This document shows, in pieces, positions 15,428 through 24,755 of a stretch of 64,000 nucleotides of DNA. The DNA lies in assembly GCF_014287635.1 (NCBI RefSeq), contig NZ_JACOPH010000015.1:1-64000 (forward strand). The letters are read 5' to 3'. This DNA is from Roseburia zhanii (GTDB taxonomy: Bacteria > Bacillota > Clostridia > Lachnospirales > Lachnospiraceae). The position numbers and the translations under genes are program-made. Under the pieces are notes generated by a model that made no database searches, was not told where the DNA came from, and saw nothing but the letters and a program-made list of their open reading frames with translations. Numbering within the stretch: the first letter of the stretch is position 1; every line of letters starts with the position of its first letter.

Positions 15428-15760
15428 ATGGATTATTTGAAAACGGCAGATGAAATTGTTGATGTCTATTTTGTCACATATATAGAGTCTTGTGATAAGA
15501 ATAATAATTCACATTCTACATCTTGGAGAAATAGATATATAGGTCAAGACGGTGTTATCTATATTCTTAAGAATGGAAACAGACAATTCTTTGTTTGGCA
15601 TCCTGTTGACGATGATTTTAAACCAATTACTTCTTTGGGAATTATTAGTTCCCGTGATGATTATTATATTAAAAAGAACAATCTATTAGTAACAACTCAG
15701 AATTCCATTTACAAATTCAGGCTTATCAACAAGGAGGTGAACACTGATGATAAAACTTAA
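15428..15760 (+). CDS. Hypothetical protein on the opposite strand
   Basis: 110 aa, AT-rich, unlike the GC-rich tet genes beside it. Aromatic and beta-strand rich (DVYFVTYIESCDKNNNSH, NGNRQFFVWHPVDDDFKP), no membrane segment or known motif. The ribosome site is weak (GCGAAAG). It is divergent from the tet operon and overlaps the next gene by 14 nt, so the two form a small plus-strand pair. Function unknown. Confidence 0.45.
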   Translation: MDYLKTADEIVDVYFVTYIESCDKNNNSHSTSWRNRYIGQDGVIYILKNGNRQFFVWHPVDDDFKPITSLGIISSRDDYYIKKNNLLVTTQNSIYKFRLINKEVNTDDKT

Positions 15761-15968
15761 CAAAATGGAACAAAATGAATATAACGCTTTTATTGTTGCT
15801 GTTGTTCCTTCATTATTACCCGGCACATACCACTTTAGAGACTTTTTCACAAATAGAGTTACATCTGCAAGAATCGGTCGTAAATTCTATGAAGATGTTG
15901 TCAATGGTATATATCCGCATATTTCTCTTGTTGGGACAAAGGCTTCAGAAGGTTATATTTGTTCTTGA
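15747..15968 (+). CDS. DUF1413-like small protein
   Basis: 73 aa with AGGAGGTGA before the ATG and a 14-nt overlap with the upstream gene. LPGTYHFRDFFTNRVTSARI followed by GRKFYEDVVNGIYPHISLVG and a final Gly-Tyr segment fits the DUF1413 pattern (strand, basic patch, G-F, V-G, I). Members are small proteins of unknown job often found on mobile DNA. The match is by eye. Confidence 0.45.
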   Translation: MIKLNKMEQNEYNAFIVAVVPSLLPGTYHFRDFFTNRVTSARIGRKFYEDVVNGIYPHISLVGTKASEGYICS

Positions 15969-16026
15969 GTAAATACCTGATTTCTCATAATGTACTTGAT
16001 GGCTACTCAAACGAGCAGCCATCTTT

Positions 16027-17736
16027 TTAATATGCCGGAATACCGTATCCGTAGATAACAGAGCTTCCGACAGGGTATGTTTTGGTTCTGCAAGTGTCGC
16101 CTGAGTTGCCCTCAACGGTATAGACTGTACCGTTTTCGCATTTCTGAACAATACCGGTGTGGTCTGTCACACCGTCGCCCTCCCAGTCAAAGAAAATGAT
16201 TGTACCGGGCGAAGGCTCATACGAACCGTCTGCCCACTGTCCTCGGTCTCTGAACCATTGTACACCGTTTACACAGCCGGCATACTTTGGAATAATACCG
16301 GCGTCGATATATCCGCACTCGTTAGCACACCAAGAGACGAAGCAGGCACACCATTCTACACGGGAGTCAAATCCGTACCAAGACCAGTAAGGCTGACCGC
16401 CTACATTACCCACCTGTGACAAGGCAACCGTTACGATTTGGTCGTCGCTGTATCCGATACCGTAAAGCACCTGAGACCATAGTTGATTGTTTTCGTCCTT
16501 TAGCAGCTCGGCAAGATACTCTTTCTGCTCCTGATTAAATCCGTACATAGCCGCCATTTCATCAACGGTCTTGTGCGATACCGTGATATACAGGAAAGTT
16601 TCTGTTACTGTGGTTTCGGTCTGTACGATGTTGCCGTGTCCGTCGTCGCTTTCTTCGATTTCGGTATGGGTTTTCGTTTCCGTTCGGGAAGAAATATCGT
16701 TCATTTCCCAAAAAATATCCGACAGTAGCTGCTTCTTGGTTTCATCAACCGTAGCAACCTCCATCGGATTGTCGGGGTCGGTATTCACTTTAACAGAATA
16801 GACCGCAAGAACATCTTTCCAAACAGCTCTGCTTCCGCTCATTTCAAGCACATCATAGCTTACAGAGTTCTTTTCCTGTTCCAATCGGTCATCATATTCC
16901 TGATTGATTTCCTGAACGACTGTCTGCATTGACATTCCCGTGCCGGAATCCTCTCCCGAAAAGAAGATACCGAACACAGAACCTGCAATCAAGGCTACAA
17001 GACATAGCACAATAATTACTACCACCGCAACCCAACCGCCGGCAGCGATAGCGGCAATAAGACCTTTTACCGCCGCTATGATTGCTTTTACTGCGGCAAT
17101 GGTGGCTTTGGCTGCGGCTTTAATCGTAGCGGCTGTTGCTTTGGCTGTGGCTTTTGCCGCCTGTGCCGCTTTCTGCGAAGCCTTAACTGTCGCCTGAGCT
17201 GTTTTCTGTGCCGCTTTTGCCGCTTGCTGACTGGTTTTTATCGCAGTCTTTGCAGTCTGCTCAGCCGTCTTAACCGATTTCTGTGCGGTCTTTGTTGCTT
17301 CTTTTCCGGCAAACTTAATGGTTTTCTTTCCGGAGGAAGTGGCAGACTGCTTTATGGTCTTTTCCGCCTTATCGACAGTCTTAATCGCAGAGCTTGTGTT
17401 TTGCGAAGCCTGTTTTCTCAAAGACTGCTCGGCTCGCTGCTGCTTGAAACGCTGAATACCGTCCTTTGCGGTGCGGATATTCTCTTTTGTGGTTTCAAGT
17501 CCCTTTCGTCCCGCCTTGTCAAACGCATAGGCACCATCGTGAAACACCTCGTCAATACCGCTTTCCAGTTTATCGGAAGCGTATTCCTCGGCAGAACTGC
17601 TGTTGGCATTTACCGACCGCTCCGCCTTTTCTTTTGTTGCGATATACGCCTGCTTCATTCGTTGGGTTGCGACGGCAGCCTTATCTATTGTTCGTATCGT
17701 ACCTTTTGCATTGTCTTTCGTTTTAATATCAGCCAT
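16027..17736 (-). CDS. Membrane-anchored CHAP-domain peptidoglycan hydrolase (VirB1-like)
   Basis: 569 aa. Residues 1-140 are charged and helical; 140-230 are a long Ala/Lys/Thr/Gln-rich helix of repeats such as [20 protein letters not shown]; 234-260 form a membrane span ([20 protein letters not shown]); 270-420 make a linker domain; 425-569 a CHAP/NlpC-like domain with C463 (WCACFVSW), H526 (TDHTGIV) and E542/N544 (VEGNSGD). Such proteins open the wall locally for the conjugation channel (Tn916 Orf14 role). It is the last gene of the transfer operon, ending near the plus-strand pair. Confidence 0.85.
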   Translation of the reverse strand: MADIKTKDNAKGTIRTIDKAAVATQRMKQAYIATKEKAERSVNANSSSAEEYASDKLESGIDEVFHDGAYAFDKAGRKGLETTKENIRTAKDGIQRFKQQRAEQSLRKQASQNTSSAIKTVDKAEKTIKQSATSSGKKTIKFAGKEATKTAQKSVKTAEQTAKTAIKTSQQAAKAAQKTAQATVKASQKAAQAAKATAKATAATIKAAAKATIAAVKAIIAAVKGLIAAIAAGGWVAVVVIIVLCLVALIAGSVFGIFFSGEDSGTGMSMQTVVQEINQEYDDRLEQEKNSVSYDVLEMSGSRAVWKDVLAVYSVKVNTDPDNPMEVATVDETKKQLLSDIFWEMNDISSRTETKTHTEIEESDDGHGNIVQTETTVTETFLYITVSHKTVDEMAAMYGFNQEQKEYLAELLKDENNQLWSQVLYGIGYSDDQIVTVALSQVGNVGGQPYWSWYGFDSRVEWCACFVSWCANECGYIDAGIIPKYAGCVNGVQWFRDRGQWADGSYEPSPGTIIFFDWEGDGVTDHTGIVQKCENGTVYTVEGNSGDTCRTKTYPVGSSVIYGYGIPAY

Positions 17737-17776
17737 ACAATCCCTCCTTCCTATGCAGGCTGAACTACCTGTTGTA

Positions 17777-18547
17777 TTATTCGTTTATTAGCTTCGCCAC
17801 TACAACAAGTCTGCCGTTTGTCCGGGAATACTCACAGGTGGAAAGGGTCAGGAGCTTGTCGCCGTATTCGGCGGTTATGCCGGTTTCGTAAAGCGACAGT
17901 TTCTTGCACTTCTCAACATAGGCAGTGAAATCCTCGGCGGTGTCCGCATTGACGAACTGATAATATTTGAAGCTGTCGGGACTATCCGTATATACTACGG
18001 TTTTGAACACGGCAATTACTTCATAGGTCTGTCTATCGGTCAGCGTATCAAAGGATACTGTTTTGTGCTTTTCCCAAAAGCTCTTGTCCTTGAATTTCAT
18101 AAGACCGGCGAACATAGAGCCGTCGTTCATATGATGACCGTAGATAATGATATTGTCGCTTGGCAGTTCCATATCGCAGTTTTCCTGAACATAAGGACAG
18201 CCGTAGTCGGTGTATGCCTTATCAAAGCCGTGCTTCAGATAGAAGTTCGGGTTGTCCTTTGACTGCATAACGGGATAATTGATTTTTGTGTCCTCAACCT
18301 TAATCCAGCCGACCATATCGTTATTTTGCAGATAAAGCTCCTGATACTCCGGGATAAAGGTCTTTTCTTCGGAGTAGTTCATCAGCTCTGTGGTTTCTTC
18401 AGGCTCGGTCTCCACAACCTCAATCAGATTGTCGTACATCTCAGCCTGCTTTGCAGAGTCGCAATAGTGCTTGATGAGAAAACCTGAACTGACGGCAAAT
18501 ACAATGCTGAAAGCACAGATTATGGCAATATAGATTTTGTTTTTCAT
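17777..18547 (-). CDS. Class B sortase
   Basis: 256 aa starting at MKNKIYIAIICAFSI, behind AAAGGAA. An N-terminal membrane anchor (about 5-25), then the sortase barrel. Catalytic H138 (IIYGHHMND), C238 (TLSTCEYS) and R246 (SRTNGRL) are all present, and the helix between strands fits class B. In Tn1549-like ICEs this enzyme is thought to anchor element-encoded surface protein to the wall; the likely substrate is the adhesin at 40846-45096, which ends in DTPKTGD. Confidence 0.85.
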   Translation of the reverse strand: MKNKIYIAIICAFSIVFAVSSGFLIKHYCDSAKQAEMYDNLIEVVETEPEETTELMNYSEEKTFIPEYQELYLQNNDMVGWIKVEDTKINYPVMQSKDNPNFYLKHGFDKAYTDYGCPYVQENCDMELPSDNIIIYGHHMNDGSMFAGLMKFKDKSFWEKHKTVSFDTLTDRQTYEVIAVFKTVVYTDSPDSFKYYQFVNADTAEDFTAYVEKCKKLSLYETGITAEYGDKLLTLSTCEYSRTNGRLVVVAKLINE

Positions 18548-18584
18548 AGGTGTTTCCTTTCTCATTTACAGAATAGGGCAAGGG

Positions 18585-20918
18585 TTATGCACCCTCGCCC
18601 GGTTTGGTTGTCATCAGCTTATACAGCTTCGTATTCTTCGGGAACTTATTTGCAAACGGCACAAGCGAACTGCCGACCTTAATCAATCCGTGTCCTGCGT
18701 CAACATTCGTGATATACGAAAGCTGGAGGTCAGAAATGTTAAGGAGCTTTGCAAGCTCAATTCTGTCGGTTGACGCCTGATTGAGCATAATCAAAAACTC
18801 GCTGTTTGCAAGCATAGTTCTCGCTGTATGGCTCTGCAAAAGGTCGTCCACATTCTGTGTAATGCCGGTGGCATAAGCGCCGTACTTTCTTACACGCTTC
18901 CAAAGCGTAAACAGGAAGTTTGCAGAATACTCGTGCTGGAACAGGAGGTAGATTTCATCAATGAAGATAAAGGTCTGCTTACCTTTAGCACGGTTCTGTG
19001 TAATACGGTTCAGAATAGAGTCGAGGACGACAAGCATACCGATAGGCATAAGCTGCTTGCCGAGGTCAAGAATGTCATAACAGATAAGTCGGTTATCCGT
19101 ATCAACATTGGTTGGCTTTGCAAAGGTATTCAAAGAACCGTGAGTAAACAGCTCGATAGCAAGGGCGATTTCCTTTGCTTCCGGCTCGTCCTGTTTCAAA
19201 AGCTCCGCACGAAAATCCTGCAAGGTAGGAACAGTACCGGTATATCCTCTCTGCTGATAGTCTCGGTAAACACTTGCCGTACAACGATCGATGATAGATT
19301 TCTGCTTTGCTCCGAGGTTTGTACCGCCGATAAGCTGTTCGCAAAGGGACATAATGAACTCGGATTTCAGGATAACCGGGTTTGCTCCGTCGCCGTATTC
19401 CTTGTTCATATCCATCGCATTGATATGGCTCGGAGAAGTAGCGGAAATATTGATTATTTCGCCGCCGAGAGCTTTTACAAGCTGCGAATACTCTCGCTCA
19501 GGGTCTATGATAATAACATCTGCATTGGAGGAAAGAATGATATTTTCAATTTCACCCTTTGCCGCAAAGGATTTTCCGCCGCCGGATACGCCGAGAATAA
19601 AAGAGTTGCCGTTGAGTAGCTGTCTGCGGTCGGCAATAATCATATTTTTACTGATGACATTCTGACCGTAGTAAATGCCGTTTTCGTGGTAAATGTCCTG
19701 AACCCTGAAGGGAATAAAGACCGCAAGGCTTTCTGTGGTAAGGGTTCTGAATGCGTCAATCTTGCGTGTTCCAAAGGGCATAGCCGTATTCAGTCCGTCC
19801 ATCTGCTGATACTTGAGAACGGCAAACTGGCACAAATGCTTTCTTGCCGTAGTAAGCAGAGCTTCGGTGTCGTTATCAAGCTGTTCTTTGGAGTCCGCAG
19901 TATGAACCATAGTGAGTACAGCGAACATCATTCGCTGATCACGAGTGGTAAGGTCATCAAGGAACTCCTTCATTTCCTTTTTCTGCTGTTCCATATCATA
20001 CGGAACGGTAGCGGAAAAGTTATTGTTCTGATTCTGCTTTCTCTGCCAGTTGGTTATATTCGTCTCAACCCCAAGCAGTCTGCTCTCTGCTTCTCGCACC
20101 GCTTCATCGGTAGGAACAGGTACGATGTCAATGGACATCATCAGGTTGCGGTTCAGGTCGGTAAGCTCGGCTACCATACTGTCCTTGATATAGGAAGCGT
20201 ACTCACGAAGAAAAAGGACTCTCCCGTAACGGTTTCCCATTTTGAAGTAGTCCTTTTCAAATTCCATTGTATCGGGGCAAACATAATCCTTGAAATCGTG
20301 TCCCTTCTTTCTCGTTTCCTTAATATTGAAGTGGTAGGCGGTTTCCTCCCCGACACGGAAGAAATCGTGGACAATTCTCAGTCTCTCATCGGTTTCAAGC
20401 TCCACACATTTGCTTCCGAGTCTTGCAAAGTGGGCAATCAGGTCAGCACCGACACGGGCAAAATAGGTTCGTGCGTCCTCCACGCTCTTTTTATTGATGG
20501 AGATAGTAACATATTTATCCTGAACGATGGCATTTGCCCCGGTTGCCTTGTCGAGAAGCATTTTGTTATATTCCTCTCGGTAAACATCAAGCTCATCGCC
20601 GGTTTCGGGGATAAGAATGGTTTTCTCAAAGTCAAGACGGTTAAGCCGTCTGTTGTTGATAGTCAGCTTTGTAGTAGCTCCGCTGTCAAGAGAGTTGAGA
20701 AGCTCGGAGTATTCAAGGAACATTGCTTCCTTATCCTCACGGCTCGCTACGGCATAGTTAATATCCGTGAACTTGAAGCTTTTGGAATACTTGTCCTTGC
20801 CTACACGGAAAATGCCGTCATCATAAATAGCGGTAATGGGAATACAATCCTGTACGCCCTTTGGTACTACGAACTTTTCTTTGTCCTGCTTTAACAGGTT
20901 TGTAAGAGTTTTAATCAT
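18585..20918 (-). CDS. VirB4-type conjugation ATPase
   Basis: 777 aa. Walker A GVSGGGKS at 443-450, Walker B TFIFIDEIYLLF around 640 and a C-terminal QNVDDLLQSHTAR segment identify the VirB4/TraE ATPase that energises the type IV channel (Tn916 Orf16 role). The N-terminal third matches the TraC/CagE part. Cytoplasmic, membrane-associated through PrgI, whose gene overlaps its start by 8 nt. The long open frame on the opposite strand is a codon-use shadow. Confidence 0.92.
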   Translation of the reverse strand: MIKTLTNLLKQDKEKFVVPKGVQDCIPITAIYDDGIFRVGKDKYSKSFKFTDINYAVASREDKEAMFLEYSELLNSLDSGATTKLTINNRRLNRLDFEKTILIPETGDELDVYREEYNKMLLDKATGANAIVQDKYVTISINKKSVEDARTYFARVGADLIAHFARLGSKCVELETDERLRIVHDFFRVGEETAYHFNIKETRKKGHDFKDYVCPDTMEFEKDYFKMGNRYGRVLFLREYASYIKDSMVAELTDLNRNLMMSIDIVPVPTDEAVREAESRLLGVETNITNWQRKQNQNNNFSATVPYDMEQQKKEMKEFLDDLTTRDQRMMFAVLTMVHTADSKEQLDNDTEALLTTARKHLCQFAVLKYQQMDGLNTAMPFGTRKIDAFRTLTTESLAVFIPFRVQDIYHENGIYYGQNVISKNMIIADRRQLLNGNSFILGVSGGGKSFAAKGEIENIILSSNADVIIIDPEREYSQLVKALGGEIINISATSPSHINAMDMNKEYGDGANPVILKSEFIMSLCEQLIGGTNLGAKQKSIIDRCTASVYRDYQQRGYTGTVPTLQDFRAELLKQDEPEAKEIALAIELFTHGSLNTFAKPTNVDTDNRLICYDILDLGKQLMPIGMLVVLDSILNRITQNRAKGKQTFIFIDEIYLLFQHEYSANFLFTLWKRVRKYGAYATGITQNVDDLLQSHTARTMLANSEFLIMLNQASTDRIELAKLLNISDLQLSYITNVDAGHGLIKVGSSLVPFANKFPKNTKLYKLMTTKPGEGA

Positions 20919-21276
20919 TGTTCTTATAAGCCTCCTTCTGTTTTTGTTCGATTGTCGGTTTCATCAATTCGTAATAGGTGTTGGTGGAATGAAAGACCAG
21001 CTTTTTCGGCATAAGGAACTCGGACTTTATCCACGCCCATATAAATTTCTCAGCCGTCATTCCGTTGTATTTCACAAAGCCGAGAGCCGCAAAAGGGGCA
21101 GCTCCCAAAATGCACACCCACGATACAGTTTCTGTTCCGAGGTACGGTTTTAGGAGGAAGTAAAGTCCTACCGCTACCGCACAGGCGAGGACAGAAAAAA
21201 TGAACTGTCTGAGCGACAGTCCAAAAAACATTGACTCTGTGTAATTTCGTATCTCTCGGTTAATTTTGACTTCCAT
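20911..21276 (-). CDS. PrgI-family membrane protein (VirB3-like)
   Basis: 121 aa starting at MEVKINREIRNYTESMFFGL. Two membrane segments (FIFSVLACAVAVGLYFLL and VSWVCILGAAPFAALGF) then a cytoplasmic tail with WAWIKSEFL. This is the PrgI family, the VirB3 counterpart in Gram-positive channels, always next to virB4. It overlaps the VirB4 gene by 8 nt and the Cys-rich gene at its start. Confidence 0.85.
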   Translation of the reverse strand: MEVKINREIRNYTESMFFGLSLRQFIFSVLACAVAVGLYFLLKPYLGTETVSWVCILGAAPFAALGFVKYNGMTAEKFIWAWIKSEFLMPKKLVFHSTNTYYELMKPTIEQKQKEAYKNND

Positions 21277-21461
21277 CAAAAGCTCCTTTCTCTGCGATAT
21301 GCTTGTTTTGCGTGACGGATTTCATCAGAGCAGACGCAGGTGTCCGCAAGGCAAATCACATTGCCGTTTTTCTTTCCTCCGTAATACACACAATATTTGC
21401 AGTCGCAGTCGGCAGGCGTATAGCCCTGCCATCTATCGTTATTATTCTTGTTTTTCTTCAT
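21276..21461 (-). CDS. Small cysteine-rich protein
   Basis: 61 aa, GGGAGG before the ATG. Six Cys in DCDCKYCVYYGGKKNGNVIC and LADTCVCSDEIRHA suggest a metal-binding knuckle. Its stop overlaps the PrgI start. Small Cys-rich genes at this position are common in Tn1549-like operons; the role is unknown. Confidence 0.65.
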   Translation of the reverse strand: MKKNKNNNDRWQGYTPADCDCKYCVYYGGKKNGNVICLADTCVCSDEIRHAKQAYRRERSF

Positions 21462-21475
21462 CAGAGAACCTCCCG

Positions 21476-22312
21476 TTATAAGCCCATCATTTCACGGATA
21501 ATTCGGTCGCTCATCTTAACCGCACCGACAAGCACAAGCATATTGAATACCAGTTCGCCGATATATGCCCATACCTGAGTAACGGCTGCTGCGTCAGGGT
21601 TCACTACCGGCGGCGTAGAAGCAAATAGGGAGAAGATGATACAAGCAAGTACAATTACTGCTCCCTCAAGCAAAACGGCACAGTAGCTCTTTATAAAGCT
21701 CTTACCCACATTCTGCGACGGTTCTCCGGCAAATGTGGAAAGCGGTATCGGAGCGAGAGCAGTGTACATATACAGCTTGAAAAATCGTCCGTACACCGTC
21801 ATTATCATAATGAACGACAAGACCGTGATAAACAGTCCGCCGATAAGAGTAACCGCCCACAATGGGATACTTTCAAAAAATCCGCAGCTTTCAATGGTTG
21901 TTACCATTTCAGCAGGTAAAGTTGTTTGATTGGGCGTACCGAATCCCGCAGATGTCATAATGGTTGAAATCGTACCTTGTACGATGTCGAACAGGGCAAG
22001 CATAAGCTCCAGCCCGTAGGTAATCACACCTTTGGCAATGGCAAAGCGGATAAACAGCTTTAATGCGTGTTCCGGTTTCTTTACATCGGTAAAACTTCCG
22101 CAGGTGCGAACCACACCGACAACAAAAAACAGAACAAGCAGGGCAAGACCGATAGCCTGAACTGCTCCGTTGATATTCACCATTACCGACCAAATACTGC
22201 CGCCTTTGAACTGTTGCGGCGAAGTGGTTAGCAACTGCCATATTTCCGAAAGCTTGCTGTTCCAAGTTTCAAGGGCATTTTCGAGGTTCTGAACTACCCA
22301 GTTATCACTCAT
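21476..22312 (-). CDS. TrbL/VirB6-like channel membrane protein
   Basis: 278 aa with five or six membrane segments (for example AIGLALLVLFFVVGVVRTCG, IPLWAVTLIGGLFITVLSFI, AVLLEGAVIVLACIIFSLFA, VFNMLVLVGAVKMSDRIIRE). YGRFFKLYMYTALAPIPLST is a typical signature of the VirB6/TrbL-like CD0411-type family of clostridial ICEs. It should form the inner membrane part of the transfer channel, and lies between Maff2 and the PrgI/VirB4 set as usual. Confidence 0.85.
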   Translation of the reverse strand: MSDNWVVQNLENALETWNSKLSEIWQLLTTSPQQFKGGSIWSVMVNINGAVQAIGLALLVLFFVVGVVRTCGSFTDVKKPEHALKLFIRFAIAKGVITYGLELMLALFDIVQGTISTIMTSAGFGTPNQTTLPAEMVTTIESCGFFESIPLWAVTLIGGLFITVLSFIMIMTVYGRFFKLYMYTALAPIPLSTFAGEPSQNVGKSFIKSYCAVLLEGAVIVLACIIFSLFASTPPVVNPDAAAVTQVWAYIGELVFNMLVLVGAVKMSDRIIREMMGL

Positions 22313-22336
22313 CTGTTTGCACCTCCTTTAAGATTA

Positions 22337-22366
22337 GGGGCATACCTGAAATGCCAGGTATGCCCC
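22337..22366 (-). promoter_or_regulatory. Strong intercistronic hairpin between Maff2 and TrbL-like genes
   Basis: GGGGCATACCTG and CAGGTATGCCCC form a perfect 12-bp stem with a 6-nt loop and no T tract. It ends a few bases before the TrbL-like ribosome site. It may stabilise the 3' end of the Maff2 message or reduce downstream expression. Confidence 0.6.
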
Positions 22367-22385
22367 GTTTGATAACTGTGTTCTC

Positions 22386-22745
22386 TTAACCGGTAATAAG
22401 GGTAAGGATTTCCTTTGCAAAGGTAATGATGATACCGCCTGCAAGAGTCAGGAAACCGTTGGCTCTCTGAGACGGGTCGTGAGACTTCAAAGAGAGACCG
22501 ACCTGAACGATACCGAAGCCAAGCAGGATAAGACCGATGGCACGGATAAGACCGAAGATGAAATCGGACAGATTGTTGACTACGGTAATCGGGTCGCTGG
22601 CGGCAAAAGCGGTAACGCTCATACCGCAAACAAGAGTTGCTGCTGCGATTACGGCGCAGTAAGCACGGAAGCCTTTCTGAACCTTTCCGGTCATAGGCAG
22701 CTTCTGAGTAGTTTTCTTTTCGTTGTTCTTCTTAAAAATGTTCAT
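22386..22745 (-). CDS. Maff2-family protein (VirB2-like)
   Basis: 119 aa. A basic N-terminus, a hydrophobic stretch AYCAVIAAATLVCGMSVTAF ending AFAA that looks like a signal peptide, then two hydrophobic helices (FIFGLIRAIGLILLGFGIVQ and FLTLAGGIIITFAKEILTLI) separated by SLKSHDPSQRANG. This is the Maff2 family, small membrane proteins with a VirB2/pilin-like layout that are conserved in Tn1549-like ICEs. It is 15 bp downstream of the coupling protein gene. Confidence 0.85.
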   Translation of the reverse strand: MNIFKKNNEKKTTQKLPMTGKVQKGFRAYCAVIAAATLVCGMSVTAFAASDPITVVNNLSDFIFGLIRAIGLILLGFGIVQVGLSLKSHDPSQRANGFLTLAGGIIITFAKEILTLITG

Positions 22746-22759
22746 TGTGTTTTCCTCCG

Positions 22760-24556
22760 TTAAAATAAGTTTTTATTCACTTCAAAATCCTCATCGGACA
22801 GAAGTTCGTAATTGGTTTCTCCGTAGCTTTCCTCCGGAAGTTCTTCCGGGTCAATAGAAAGAACGGAAATTGATGAGTGCTTGATGGTCACTTCGCCGTG
22901 TTTATATGCAGAAGCCTTTCCATCGGTTGTAAGTGCCACATTCGGGTGCTTCAAGATGTCGTACTTGAAGTCCATAACGGGGCGTTCTCCACGAATAAAC
23001 AGAATTGCATATTGGTTATCAAGCATACGAACCTCATCAGGAGTAAGAAGCTCTCGACCGCTAATCTGATAATTTGTGGAGTAGTTGCCGCTTCGACCGG
23101 TACTTTTTCCGAAAGTGTTGGTATCAATGGTTTCCTTGCCGAGAAGCTCGGACACATATTTGTGGGTGCTTTGCTCGTTGCCGCCGAGATATAAAAACTC
23201 GTCGCAGTTACCTACAATGCTTTCCCATTGCTTTTCAAACAAGGCTTTAAGCTGTGCCAAGTTCTGCAAGATAATACTTACCGATACCCCACGGGAACGC
23301 ATAACCGAAAGAATTTTGTCGAAGTCATCAGGGAGTGAAACATTCGCAAACTCGTCCATCAAAAAATGAACGGGAACGGGAAGCGAGCCGCCGTGAATAT
23401 GGTCGGCAGCATAAAACAACTGCTGAAAAAGCTGTGTGTAAAGGATAGATACCAAGAAGTTAAAGCTGGAATCGTTATCCGGTATCAAAGCGAACAGAGC
23501 GACCTTTTTCTCTCCGAGTGACGGGAGGTCAAGCTCGTCTGTGGTGGTTAAAGAAGCAAGACTTTCAAGGTTGAACTTTTCCAGTCTTGCCGCAAGGGTT
23601 ATCTGTATGGACTTTAAGGTTTTCGCCGCACCTGAATGATAGGAACGGTAATACTTCAAAGCAATGTGGTCGGGATTCGACATCTCCAATTCCGCAAACA
23701 GTTCATCAAGAGGAGAAGGTCTTGTGTCCTCCTCGTCCTCAATCGCACCGGCTCTGAGCATTTCCATTATCATTGCAAAGTTCTGTTCATCTTCGGGTGC
23801 TTCATAATGAAGATAAAATACAAGTGCAAGCAAAAGCATTGAAGCCGAGGTATCCCAAAAGGGGTCTTGTGATTGACTTCCTTTCGGAGTGGTACTCTTA
23901 AAAAGGTTCGTCACGAGCTTTTGCACATCGTTGTCATTCTGCAAATAGACAAACGGGTTATAGCAATGGCTTTTCTCCATTGAAATCAAATCGAGAACAC
24001 GGACTTCATAGCCTTTGCTTTCAAGCAGCTTTCCGGTATCTCGGAGAATTTCGCCCTTTGGGTCAAGAATGACAAATGATGTGTTGCACTGCATAAGATT
24101 CGGCTTGCAGTAAAACCTTGTCTTACCGGCTCCCGAACCGCCGCACACAAGGGTGTTTAAGTTTCTTCGGTGTTTCTTCGCATTGAGTCCGATACAGACA
24201 TTTTGCGTCATCAGCTTATTTGCAGAAGCCGGAGACTGTCTGTATTTTTTGTTTACGGCTCTTGCATTGCCCCATTTTGCAGAACCGTGTTCTTCACGCC
24301 TTCGGTAATTCTTCTGTGTTGAGAAGTAAATCCCAATACCCATTGCATAGCAGAGAAGCAAAACGAGGACAGTTTTTAGGCTGTCCTCGCATAGCTCAAT
24401 ATGAAATGGTTCGTTGAACGCTGTTAATAGGCTCGGCAGTATTTCCGGCAATCCTCCTTTTACAGAGGGTGCAATCAGAAGTGCCAGCCATACGACCGGG
24501 ATAATACCGATGACGGAAAGAATAATAGCAGACTGCCTCTCGTTATCTCGATTCAC
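22760..24556 (-). CDS. VirD4-type coupling protein (TcpA/TraG)
   Basis: 598 aa from GTG 24556 (NRDNERQSAIILSVIG), with AAGGA upstream; a 26-residue longer frame exists but overlaps the preceding gene. Two N-terminal membrane segments, Walker A VCGGSGAGKTRFY, Walker B region with FLMDEFANVSLPDDF, and SRGVSVSIILQNLAQLKALF identify the TraG/VirD4 ATPase that brings the relaxase-DNA complex to the channel. It overlaps the small gene before it by 14 nt. Confidence 0.9.
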   Translation of the reverse strand: MNRDNERQSAIILSVIGIIPVVWLALLIAPSVKGGLPEILPSLLTAFNEPFHIELCEDSLKTVLVLLLCYAMGIGIYFSTQKNYRRREEHGSAKWGNARAVNKKYRQSPASANKLMTQNVCIGLNAKKHRRNLNTLVCGGSGAGKTRFYCKPNLMQCNTSFVILDPKGEILRDTGKLLESKGYEVRVLDLISMEKSHCYNPFVYLQNDNDVQKLVTNLFKSTTPKGSQSQDPFWDTSASMLLLALVFYLHYEAPEDEQNFAMIMEMLRAGAIEDEEDTRPSPLDELFAELEMSNPDHIALKYYRSYHSGAAKTLKSIQITLAARLEKFNLESLASLTTTDELDLPSLGEKKVALFALIPDNDSSFNFLVSILYTQLFQQLFYAADHIHGGSLPVPVHFLMDEFANVSLPDDFDKILSVMRSRGVSVSIILQNLAQLKALFEKQWESIVGNCDEFLYLGGNEQSTHKYVSELLGKETIDTNTFGKSTGRSGNYSTNYQISGRELLTPDEVRMLDNQYAILFIRGERPVMDFKYDILKHPNVALTTDGKASAYKHGEVTIKHSSISVLSIDPEELPEESYGETNYELLSDEDFEVNKNLF

Positions 24557-24746
24557 AGGAGCGTTCCTTTTCGATAACTTTGAACTTTTTCTTTGGGGCA
24601 GTTCCGACCTTGATGATAAGGTCGTCCACCGCATCGGTAGATTTGCCCTCGTTCATCAAATCTGTTTTCTCGTCGTTGAGAGAACGGATAATAATGCCGT
24701 GTTCATAATCGTCCAATGCGATATGATACATTTCTTCCTTCGCCAT
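24543..24746 (-). CDS. Small conserved ICE protein, paralogue of the 48.8-kb gene
   Basis: 67 aa: YHIALDDYEHGIIIRSLNDE, then LMNEGKSTDAVDDLIIKVGT and a basic end KKKFKVIEKERS. The 62-aa protein at 48738 has the same plan (YHLYLSKDEY, IAQGRYTDAADDIICKVLSA, KRKFKIKYI), so the two are paralogues. A short helical protein with a basic tail. It stands between the ArdC-like gene and the coupling protein gene, overlapping the latter. Confidence 0.65.
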   Translation of the reverse strand: MAKEEMYHIALDDYEHGIIIRSLNDEKTDLMNEGKSTDAVDDLIIKVGTAPKKKFKVIEKERSCESR

Positions 24747-24755
24747 AGTCTCACC

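Noticed and set aside
19686..20894. 402-codon plus-strand frame opposite virB4
   Set aside because: Lies wholly within the VirB4 gene whose motifs are intact; no ribosome site or recognisable protein.
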